This document shows, piece after piece, positions 6,164 through 13,829 of a DNA stretch of 30,256 nucleotides (its first letter is position 1; each line of letters starts with the position of its first letter). The stretch covers positions 1 through 30,256 of the forward strand of contig JAPPEF010000324.1 of assembly GCA_028875335.1 (NCBI GenBank). Direction: 5' to 3'. The notes beneath the pieces are model-generated. The model was not told the origin of the DNA. It saw nothing but the letters and a program-made list of their open reading frames with translations, and made no database searches. Source of the DNA: Gemmatimonadota bacterium. Lineage in GTDB: Bacteria; Latescibacterota; UBA2968; UBA8231. A program made the translations under genes and the position numbers.

Positions 6164-7846
6164 TTAATGCCTGGGTTGCACGGATGTATCCGGTTCGTAC
6201 AGAGTGAGTACTTGGTTGGCCTCCACGTCCGTGAGCTGTTCGACGATACCGCTAGGCCAACGCACCTCCACTAGCTCTGCTTTTTTTTCTTCATCAAGAC
6301 CAAAATAGAGACGCAGATCATCCTGACACAGAAAACTCGACCCACTCCTGACTTCGTCGATCTGCAAGCGACCACCTGCCACGACCTTGACCAAGGCCCC
6401 AATGCCGTCCCGGTTGCTGGAGGGGCTCCGGAGTTGGTCCTGTGAAGGACCAGAGGAGGCAGGGGCATAATTTCCAACGAGTTTGATAGCCAGCCAGTAA
6501 TTCTGGTTCCCCCCGTCGTTGCGCAGGAGTGCGGCTGGTTGATTGTTATTGGAGACCACCAGATCCAGATCTCCATCTTCATCGTAGTCTCCGACCGCCG
6601 CCCCGCGGCTCACCTGCACCAGCGCCAAGCCCGATCCCGCCGAATTAGTCACATCGGCAAATCTACCCCGACCATCGTTCCTGAAAAGTTGGTTCTGCTG
6701 GGCATAGTTCACACTAGTGTCGAATAGCTCCACATTGTCATCTAAGTGACCGTTGGCTACGAAGAGGTCGCTGTCTCCGTCGTTGTCGTAGTCGAAGAAG
6801 ACCGTCCCCCAAGCCAGAAATCTCAGGCTCGGCATGCCCAATCCCGATTCGAAGGTGGTATCGGCGAAAAACCCGTTGCCCAAGTTCCGGTAGAGATTGT
6901 TGGTCTCCCACTGATAGTTGGTCACGAAGAAGTCGAAAAGCCCATCGTTGTCGTAGTCTCCCGAATCAACCCCCATTCCGGCCAGAGCCTCTCCGGCGTC
7001 GTTAAAAGCAACCCCGGCTAGGACGCCGATTTCGGCGAAGCGGTCCCCGTCGTTGCGGTAGAGCAGATTGGGCGTGCGATCTCCGGCCGCGTAAAGATCT
7101 AAGTCGCCGTCTTGATCGTAGTCGCTGAAAAAAGCTCCCAGTTCCTTGGCCGCCTGGGGCAGCAAGCCGACTGCATCGCTAATGTCTGAGAAGGTTCCGC
7201 CTCCTTCGTTGCGGAAGAAGACATCCGCCTGTGGGTCGAATGCCTCGGGGCCGCAGTAGACCTGTAGCCCCTTGGCTTGAATGCAGGGAGGGTTTACCTC
7301 CGGCGGGTACTCCACGTAATTGGCCACATAGAGGTCGGGGTCGCCGTCCTGGTCGTAGTCTGCAAAAGCCGCTCCTGCACTCCAACCCGGATGGCCCACC
7401 CCCGAGTGGCTTGTCACATCGGTAAAGCTCCCATCGCCATTGTTGCGATAGAGGATATTGGGTCCGTAGCAAGTGATGTAGAGGTCTATATCGCCGTCTT
7501 GGTCGTAATCTGCCGCGGCACAGCCCATCCCGTGGCCCGATTCGGCCACCCCGGCAGCGGCCGTGGTCTCCTCAAAGCGCCCGTCGCCCCGATTGCGGTA
7601 GAGGGCCCCCGACCCGGCGATGTTGACAAAGTACAGGTCGAGCCACCCATCGGCGTCGTGGTCAAAGAAAGCCACCCCCGAACCCTGCGTCTCCGGGAGA
7701 TGTTTTTCCCCTGTCGCCCCATTCTGGTGACGAAAGGCAATCCCAGCCGCAGCAGTAACATCGACGAACTGGACCTCGGCCTTTGCCGGCAGTTGGAGAA
7801 GAACCGCTGCGGCGAGACAGTACCCTACATACTTCATTATCACCAT
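6164..7846 (-). CDS. CRTAC1-family FG-GAP/ASPIC-UnbV beta-propeller protein (secreted)
   Basis: A 560-aa exported protein. A signal peptide (ending LPAKA before EVQFVDV) leads into seven FG-GAP/VCBS repeats with calcium-loop motifs of the type DYDQDGDIDLY, and a C-terminal ASPIC/UnbV domain (about 470-555; GIGALVKV, EVRSGSSFLCQD, VEVRWPSG). The segment with YCGPEAFDPQADVFFRN is typical of bacterial CRTAC1 proteins. The fold is an integrin-like propeller, used for adhesion or complex formation; no enzymatic role is established. The start is uncertain: ATG 7846 has no good ribosome site, and ATG 7837 gives a shorter, more usual signal peptide. There is no lipobox, unlike the homologue at 25810. 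It is the eighth gene of the operon. Confidence 0.85.
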   Translation of the reverse strand: MVIMKYVGYCLAAAVLLQLPAKAEVQFVDVTAAAGIAFRHQNGATGEKHLPETQGSGVAFFDHDADGWLDLYFVNIAGSGALYRNRGDGRFEETTAAAGVAESGHGMGCAAADYDQDGDIDLYITCYGPNILYRNNGDGSFTDVTSHSGVGHPGWSAGAAFADYDQDGDPDLYVANYVEYPPEVNPPCIQAKGLQVYCGPEAFDPQADVFFRNEGGGTFSDISDAVGLLPQAAKELGAFFSDYDQDGDLDLYAAGDRTPNLLYRNDGDRFAEIGVLAGVAFNDAGEALAGMGVDSGDYDNDGLFDFFVTNYQWETNNLYRNLGNGFFADTTFESGLGMPSLRFLAWGTVFFDYDNDGDSDLFVANGHLDDNVELFDTSVNYAQQNQLFRNDGRGRFADVTNSAGSGLALVQVSRGAAVGDYDEDGDLDLVVSNNNQPAALLRNDGGNQNYWLAIKLVGNYAPASSGPSQDQLRSPSSNRDGIGALVKVVAGGRLQIDEVRSGSSFLCQDDLRLYFGLDEEKKAELVEVRWPSGIVEQLTDVEANQVLTLYEPDTSVQPRH

Positions 7847-7882
7847 AAAAAAACCCGTGAGCTTATTCCAGCACCTCTGATA

Positions 7883-9241
7883 TTATTCTGTCAGACGCCG
7901 GTATATCTCCAGTTCCGCCTCGCCCTCTGCTTTCCGGTCTTGCCCGAGGTAGATCATGCCCAAGCTATAGTGCGCATCGGCGTGATTGGGCTCTATTTTG
8001 ATGGTTTTCTGGAAAGCTTGGGTCGCCCGCTGCACATCGCCCATGGCCATGTAGGCGTTCCCGAGGTTGTAATAGGCTTGGACGTAGCGGGAGTTGAGCT
8101 CTAGGATCTTCTCGTACTGGCCGATCGCCGCGGCTATTTTCCCTTGCCGGAAAAAGATATTGGCTAGGTTGTTGCGGGCGCTCAGGTCAGCGGGATTGAT
8201 GGCCAGAGTTTGTTGGTACTCGGCCGCCGCCGCCGGGAAATGGCCTAGGCCGGCGTAGAGCACCCCGAGATTGTAGCGGGCATCTGCGTCCTCTGGGTAG
8301 AGCGTCAGGATATATCGGTAGCGGTTGATATCGTCACTTGCTTTCCGCAGACGCTGGAAAGCAGTCAGTAGCTTTTGGCCCTCCTCAGTCCTTGCCTGTC
8401 TGAGGTAAAGCGTCCCAAGCCGGTGATAGGCTTCTTTTTCAAAGGGATCGGCGGCAAGAGCTTTCCGCAGAGCAGTCTCCGCTTCGGCCGTCCGCCCTTG
8501 CTGCAGAAGCACCTGTCCCAACAAGGTATAAGCACGGGCGTATCTCGGATCGTGGCGGAGAACGGTTCTGAAGCTAACCTCGGCCTCTTCAAGGCGCCCT
8601 AACTTGGTATAGATCTGTCCGAGGTGATAGTGCGCATCGACATAAGAGGAATCGAGGGCCACTGTCTGCTCGTACTCCGCAATCGCAGAATCGGAGTGGG
8701 CCAATTGCTCGTAGACCGCTCCCAGATTGTAGTGGGTGGCGGCATTCTCCGGTTCGAGCTGAAGTGCCTTGCTCAAGGCTGCAACCGCATCGTCATAGCG
8801 GCCCTGAGCACTAAGGACTATGGCGAGCTTGCGATAGGGAGAAATGCGGTCGGGAGCCAGCGAAATCGCCGCCTCGTAGGCCGAGGCAGAAAGGTGGTTC
8901 TGGCGCTTTCGCATGTATAGGTCGCCCAGCGCAATACGGGCTTCGACATTGTCTGGATAGAGCTGCACAGCTTGGGCGACGTGCCGAATGGCCAGCTCAA
9001 AATCGCCCTGCTTCTGGAGGATGGAACCGGCAAGCAGGAGTGTCTCGAGATGGTTCTGATCCACTGCCAAGGCTTGCTGGCAAGCTGCGATAGCTTTGAT
9101 ATAGCTGCCGGTCTCGGCCAGACGCTTGGCCGCGGCGTATGCGGCCTCGGCCTGCTCCTGTGACCGCTGATCGCCACAGCCGCTGGTGGTGAGGACAGTA
9201 AAAAGAGCGAAGTACCAGGCTTTAGATATCAGCTTCTGCAT
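7883..9241 (-). CDS. TPR-repeat lipoprotein
   Basis: A protein of 452 aa from ATG 9241; an upstream in-frame TTG at 9265 would add eight residues but is less likely. The N-terminus KLISKAWYFALFTVLTTSGC ends in a lipobox-type Cys22. The rest is 12 tandem tetratricopeptide repeats of 34 residues (for example NAATHYNLGAVYEQLAHSDS), with a somewhat longer eighth unit. TPR arrays are protein-interaction scaffolds, and lipid anchoring puts this one in the periplasm or at the outer membrane. The ATG overlaps the end of the foldase gene by 20 bases, implying translational coupling and suggesting the two products work together. An assembly-scaffold role is inferred. Confidence 0.85.
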   Translation of the reverse strand: MQKLISKAWYFALFTVLTTSGCGDQRSQEQAEAAYAAAKRLAETGSYIKAIAACQQALAVDQNHLETLLLAGSILQKQGDFELAIRHVAQAVQLYPDNVEARIALGDLYMRKRQNHLSASAYEAAISLAPDRISPYRKLAIVLSAQGRYDDAVAALSKALQLEPENAATHYNLGAVYEQLAHSDSAIAEYEQTVALDSSYVDAHYHLGQIYTKLGRLEEAEVSFRTVLRHDPRYARAYTLLGQVLLQQGRTAEAETALRKALAADPFEKEAYHRLGTLYLRQARTEEGQKLLTAFQRLRKASDDINRYRYILTLYPEDADARYNLGVLYAGLGHFPAAAAEYQQTLAINPADLSARNNLANIFFRQGKIAAAIGQYEKILELNSRYVQAYYNLGNAYMAMGDVQRATQAFQKTIKIEPNHADAHYSLGMIYLGQDRKAEGEAELEIYRRLTE

Positions 9242-10880
9242 CCATCTTCTGCAAGCGGTCCTCAAATAGGACGATCTTTGAGGCGTACTTCTCTTTCAGA
9301 CTGTGCAATAGGGAGGCGATCAGCTCCTCTTCCTTTTCCTTTTTCAGCCAATACCGCGCCCTCGACGACGCGTTCTCAAAGGGATCGGGCTTCAAGCCGG
9401 CCTTCTCCATCACCTTAAATACTGTATAGCCTTCCTCGAGCTGGATGGGACCTTTTAGCTCACCCACCTCCGCCTTCATCGCCTCGTCGTAGAGGACGCT
9501 GTAATTGGCTTGTCCATAGGCGTGCATATGAATTAAACCTTTGGTTCTCTCGACCCCACTCCTGATACTGTAGTGCTCGGCCAAACGCTCCATTTTCTCC
9601 CCGTTCAGAATCCGTTTTAAGACCTCCTCGGCCTCTTCCCGGGTTGCACACAGAATCTCTTGGACGGTAATCTGTTCGGGCTTTTTAAAAAGATGTAAAT
9701 GGCTTTCGTAGTAGGAGCGCACCGCTTCGTCGCTCAGGTCGATTCGATGATCCACCTCCCGCTCTTTTAAAATTTCGAGCAGTATAGTCTTTTTTTTGGC
9801 CTCCAGCCAAGCGACTACCGATGAGTCCTGATCAATTCCCTGCTGCAGAGCTGCTTTAGACAGGAGTGTGACCGGCAAGAGCTCCCGATGGATGAACTCG
9901 GCGATGCCGCTGCTATCAAATCGGACCGACCGGAAGCGGCGGACTCTCTGGTAGGTGTCGGCGAAATCTTTCAAGGTCAACTGTCCGCCATCGAAACGAC
10001 ACAGAGCTACCCCCAGGTCCGGCTCTGCTATATCCAGAGTATCCGCGTCAGAGCGCGGAGCCCTTGTCAGCAGGAAAACAATGCCCTCCTGATCCAGCTC
10101 CACCTCAAACTGGGTGGCCAACTCCTCCATCAGCTCTTCGCGGCGGGCCCAGGCGGCTTTGGTAATCTGGACCTGGGCATGAATCAAGCTGTAACTAGCG
10201 GGGGGAGGACTCTCAGCCACGACCTGAAAGACCTCGTATCCGCCCCCAATCTCGAAGGGTCGGCTGATCTTTCCTACCGCTAGCTCAAAAACTTCCTCTG
10301 CAACCTCCACCGGCATCCCCTGCTCTTCTACGTTTCCACGCCCGTAGAGGGGACCGAGCAAGCCACCTTGGGAGGCGGTCTCTCGGTCGGTAGAGCGAAG
10401 TTTGGCCACTTCCCCAAACCCTTTTCCCTGCTTGAGCTCTTCCACTACCTTCCGGGCGTCCTCCTCGGTCTCCACTTGGATGCGGGCTAGTTTCAGCATT
10501 CGGTTCCACTTGGACTGCTCGAAGCTGCGGCGCAACTCCTCTGAAGAAAAAGCGCTCTTCTCTTTGACTTCTCGGCGGAGGATCTCCCTGATCAGTTTTT
10601 GCTGCCGCTCGTGCCCCCATTTAGCCAGAAACTCCGAATCCTGGTCTATGCCCTGCTCCCGGGCCTCGAGCAACATCAGCTCCATATCGACCATGCTGTC
10701 GAGGTGTTCGCGCCACATCTGGACGCCCTGCTCCTCAGAGCGGAGCAGGGCGGGTATATCCATATTGAACCGAAGCAGATCTTCGACTGTAATCTCCACT
10801 GTATCGACCCGGGCTACCACATTGTCGTCCACTGGGTCACCGCAGCCGAACAGCCACAGGAAAAACGCGACTAGTACCAA
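9222..10880 (-). CDS. SurA-like peptidyl-prolyl isomerase lipoprotein with duplicated modules
   Basis: A 552-aa parvulin-type (PpiC/SurA-like) foldase that catalyses proline isomerisation and chaperones exported proteins. The start is TTG 10880, placed after a GGAGGAG site; an in-frame TAG 12 bases upstream excludes a longer start. The short hydrophobic leader has no basic residue and ends in Cys13 (LFGCGD), so it is probably a lipoprotein. Two helical-plus-rotamase modules are visible: residues about 20-215 (rotamase near ARIQVETEEDARK to YEVFQVVAE) and about 285-510 (TVQEILCATREEAEE to GYTVFKVMEK). Position between the probable outer-membrane protein/surface genes and the TPR gene suggests a foldase dedicated to the operon's products. 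Confidence 0.85.
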   Translation of the reverse strand: MVLVAFFLWLFGCGDPVDDNVVARVDTVEITVEDLLRFNMDIPALLRSEEQGVQMWREHLDSMVDMELMLLEAREQGIDQDSEFLAKWGHERQQKLIREILRREVKEKSAFSSEELRRSFEQSKWNRMLKLARIQVETEEDARKVVEELKQGKGFGEVAKLRSTDRETASQGGLLGPLYGRGNVEEQGMPVEVAEEVFELAVGKISRPFEIGGGYEVFQVVAESPPPASYSLIHAQVQITKAAWARREELMEELATQFEVELDQEGIVFLLTRAPRSDADTLDIAEPDLGVALCRFDGGQLTLKDFADTYQRVRRFRSVRFDSSGIAEFIHRELLPVTLLSKAALQQGIDQDSSVVAWLEAKKKTILLEILKEREVDHRIDLSDEAVRSYYESHLHLFKKPEQITVQEILCATREEAEEVLKRILNGEKMERLAEHYSIRSGVERTKGLIHMHAYGQANYSVLYDEAMKAEVGELKGPIQLEEGYTVFKVMEKAGLKPDPFENASSRARYWLKKEKEEELIASLLHSLKEKYASKIVLFEDRLQKMDAEADI

Positions 10881-10892
10881 CGCTCCTCCCTC

Positions 10893-11660
10893 CTACTGCC
10901 CCGTGGCGGGCGGCTCGAGGGCATAGGTGACCTCCCGGGTGAACTGATAGGGAATATCGACTGCCTCTATTGGCTCGTCTCGGTAGTCGAAGCGCAAGGT
11001 CATTTGATCGATCCGAACCTCGAAATCCTCGACATCGTCATCCAGCGCAGGAAAGACGACAAACCCGCTTTTTTCCTGACCACTGAAGATCATATCGTCG
11101 TTGAAGAGCGTCTTCCGCAGAATGCCCTCTCGCTCCTTGAATGGCTGGTAGGTATTGCCCGCGTAGGCGATTGCATAGGGCCAGTAGTATTCGATCAGGG
11201 CGGTGCGGCTGAGCGATTGATAGCGCCGTCCGTTGGGGGCTGTGATCTCCATCGAGGCCGGATCCACGCGCACCTTTGGATAGGCGTAGTTCTTTATCTT
11301 TAGCAGAAAGACCGCAAAACGGGCCGGTGCCTGTTCCTCACCCGACGGCTTCCAGTCGCCGTAGGTATACGGATTGACTGGAGCCTGGTACGGGTTGTCC
11401 CGGTAAAAGCCCGCAGGAGAGGCCGAATGAACTTCAAACTGCCGGTTCAGCATTTCGGCAGTTATAGGTTGCAGGCTGACCTCCAAGCGGCCCTTGACAA
11501 AGGTGATGCTGCGGTCATCACCGACGTTAAATTCCTCGGTCTGCTGGGTCCCGACAACGGGTACTATGGGTCCGGGAAAGTGCCGATAGCCCAATTTGTA
11601 GCCGCAACCACCCAACAGCAGGGCTACTGACGCGGTTGCACTGAGTACAAATGTCCTCAT
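10893..11660 (-). CDS. Lipoprotein of unknown family
   Basis: A 255-aa protein. The start chosen is ATG 11660, because AAGAGGTGATTAGG precedes it and it yields a standard lipoprotein leader with L-G-G-Cys19; longer in-frame starts upstream would spoil the signal. I recognise no family. The mature part alternates beta strands (SITFVKGRLEVSLQPI, RFAVFLLKIKNYAYPKVRV, EVRIDQMTLRFDY) with an aromatic, Tyr/Pro-rich stretch (DNPYQAPVNPYTYGDW), suggesting one or two Ig-like beta sandwiches. There is no catalytic signature. It is the fifth gene of the operon, 12 bases before the foldase gene, so it is probably an envelope partner of the surface proteins. Confidence 0.75.
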   Translation of the reverse strand: MRTFVLSATASVALLLGGCGYKLGYRHFPGPIVPVVGTQQTEEFNVGDDRSITFVKGRLEVSLQPITAEMLNRQFEVHSASPAGFYRDNPYQAPVNPYTYGDWKPSGEEQAPARFAVFLLKIKNYAYPKVRVDPASMEITAPNGRRYQSLSRTALIEYYWPYAIAYAGNTYQPFKEREGILRKTLFNDDMIFSGQEKSGFVVFPALDDDVEDFEVRIDQMTLRFDYRDEPIEAVDIPYQFTREVTYALEPPATGQ

Positions 11661-11700
11661 CCTAATCACCTCTTGGCGATATATTGCGACGCTTCTAAAC

Positions 11701-13776
11701 TCAATAAGCCACACTTACCACCTGCAATTGATCGAAATCCCCTTGATCCGCCCCCACCCGCACCCGCGCCACATACACCCCTGGCGGCACCAATGCGCCG
11801 GCTTCGTCCCGGCCACCCCATTCCACTACCTCCTGCGGGCCAGCTCTCTGTACCTCCAGCACCTGTTGCCATACCCGCTGTCCCCCTAAGGTGTACAGGC
11901 CCACCTCTACCTCTGTCCCCCCCAGCACCTGGAACAAAGTGAAGCGGATCGACACTACATCATTGACGCCGTCCCCCTGAGGTGTAAACACCGCCGGCTG
12001 CACCTCTAACTGGCGCAGAACAGATCCCAGCGACGACTCGACCGCAACTATGCGCAACTGGTTAGTGCCCATCTCCTCGCTGACATCCCCGCTCTCCACT
12101 TCCTGCGGCAACCCGGCTTGTTCGCGGCGAAATACCTCAGCTCGCAGGGCAGCCGAGGCACTGTACAATGCCGTCTCCAGCCGCAGGCGCAACCGCCGGT
12201 CGCCGTCTGGACTGAGCGGACGTGGCAGGTACACGGTGAACCCCTGCTCCTCGGGCACCACATCGGCTGGATCCACAGTCACCGGCTGCGGCGGATCACC
12301 CATCTCCAGACTCAAAAACTCGGCGGCCGAGGGTGCCAATACCCGCACTCCATCAAAACCGGCTTGGCCGGCGACGAAATCGGCACCTATTTCGTAAACT
12401 AACTCGGTCGGCTCGCCGACGGGCAGCAGGGCCACTCTACCTTCGGGCTGCAAATCGTCCACCACGGCCACCTCGCCCAGCACCCGCTCGGCCAACAGCG
12501 GCGAGGTCTCCACCACCAGCGAGTCGATGCGGGCAAACGATTCTAGGCTCTCAGTGTCCATTTCCACCCGCAGCATGATAAAGCGGCCGCGCGGCACCCG
12601 GGGCTTTTCTCCGGACTGCTCGAGCGGGGGCGACCAGAAGCTCCAGTTGTCCCGGTCCTCAGTGATCGGTCCGGCCCAGCCGGCCGCCAGTGGGTCAAAG
12701 GGCCAGCGCCGCGGTTTGAGGCGGGAGTAATCGGTGGCGCTTACCTCGGTAGGCTGGCGCAAGTCGTTGTAGGTGTGGTAGGCCAGCGGTTCGTCGTCTA
12801 GGCCGGTGCGCACGGACACCCTGACCTGAGTAAGCGCTGCGGGATCGGGTTGGGGCTCGGACGCGACTGTATCCTTGCGCCAAGTGCTGACGCCGAAGTG
12901 GACCTGGCCGATGTTGACGATCTGGCCCAAGTCTATGACCTTGGACTCCCAGCGGACCTCGGGCACAACGCCGCGGCCGTACACCTCCAACTCGGACACC
13001 GCATACCGCGCGAACGCGGTGTTTTGACCCTCTCTACAACATTGCGAGTCCGGAATAAAGCGCAGGCGAAAGAAGCGCAGGTACTGGCGCGGAAAGGCGA
13101 CCTCGATCGTGGATTCGAGATTGCCCTCCACCGAGGCCAGCACAGTGTCCAGCGGAATGTAAAACCCCCTGCACCAGAAGTGATTGGTACACCAAGTGCC
13201 GTCTTGCAGCTTTATCGCCACCTCATCGTTGCTAGCGGTCAATTCGTAGCGGGGGAAGAAGTAGTTGGGGTCGTAGGGTTCTTGGGTGATCGGCTCAGTG
13301 CCTTCCGGTGGAAGCATTACAAAGCGCTCGGCGGGAATTCGCGTGCCCAGATCGATGGAATAAAACTCGCCCTCCACCCCCCCCTGGCCACCGGCTGCAG
13401 TAAAGCCTGAAGAGGCATAATAGGTGTCGCGGTCCCCATCTATGAATATCAGCGCATCGGCAACTCGGCCGACCTCGCGGATAGAGCCAATCGCCCGCCA
13501 GACATGGGGCATGCCGGGACGATAGTCGAACTCGACCGGCTCGCGGAAGCGGAACCAGGGACCGATCTGGGTGACCACGTTCACGTTGGGATCGAGGAAA
13601 AGGGGCTGGATCGCTCCTGGGCTAGAGGTCAAATCCACCATCACGTTCAAGGCGGTCTGGTCGACCCAGGACTGGCCGTCTTCACCGCCAAGGCGCAGCT
13701 CAATTAGCTGGGTGGCCGACTCGCGGGGGCTAACAAGCAGCCCTAGAGCAACCAGCGCAAAAAAAGCACCTCTCAT
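11701..13776 (-). CDS. Discoidin/FlgD-Ig surface protein 3
   Basis: A 691-aa exported protein with signal peptide MRGAFFALVALGLLVSP. A discoidin-like (F5/8 C) sandwich occupies about 90-270 (FIDGDRDTYY, YSIDLGTRIP), followed by a second beta domain starting KVIDLGQIVN, an NWSFWSPP segment near 360, a further Ig-like domain (GEVAVVDDLQP, MGDPPQPV), and a FlgD-Ig-like C-terminal domain from about 595 (FTPQGDGVND, LYTLGGQRVW, LVPPGVYVARV) ending VVSVAY. Such proteins are cell-surface adhesins or structural parts, and discoidin domains commonly bind glycans. It is homologous along its length to the operon's first gene product and more loosely to the second. Ligand and attachment mode are unknown. 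Confidence 0.8.
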   Translation of the reverse strand: MRGAFFALVALGLLVSPRESATQLIELRLGGEDGQSWVDQTALNVMVDLTSSPGAIQPLFLDPNVNVVTQIGPWFRFREPVEFDYRPGMPHVWRAIGSIREVGRVADALIFIDGDRDTYYASSGFTAAGGQGGVEGEFYSIDLGTRIPAERFVMLPPEGTEPITQEPYDPNYFFPRYELTASNDEVAIKLQDGTWCTNHFWCRGFYIPLDTVLASVEGNLESTIEVAFPRQYLRFFRLRFIPDSQCCREGQNTAFARYAVSELEVYGRGVVPEVRWESKVIDLGQIVNIGQVHFGVSTWRKDTVASEPQPDPAALTQVRVSVRTGLDDEPLAYHTYNDLRQPTEVSATDYSRLKPRRWPFDPLAAGWAGPITEDRDNWSFWSPPLEQSGEKPRVPRGRFIMLRVEMDTESLESFARIDSLVVETSPLLAERVLGEVAVVDDLQPEGRVALLPVGEPTELVYEIGADFVAGQAGFDGVRVLAPSAAEFLSLEMGDPPQPVTVDPADVVPEEQGFTVYLPRPLSPDGDRRLRLRLETALYSASAALRAEVFRREQAGLPQEVESGDVSEEMGTNQLRIVAVESSLGSVLRQLEVQPAVFTPQGDGVNDVVSIRFTLFQVLGGTEVEVGLYTLGGQRVWQQVLEVQRAGPQEVVEWGGRDEAGALVPPGVYVARVRVGADQGDFDQLQVVSVAY

Positions 13777-13829
13777 AACACATTTTCCTTAAAAGATTGA
13801 GCTCAATCCATCCTCATAATGCGTATATA

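Noticed and set aside
7277..8104. A 275-codon plus-strand open frame spanning the CRTAC1 and TPR gene junction
   Set aside because: It crosses two well-supported minus-strand genes, lacks a ribosome site and shows no domain pattern.
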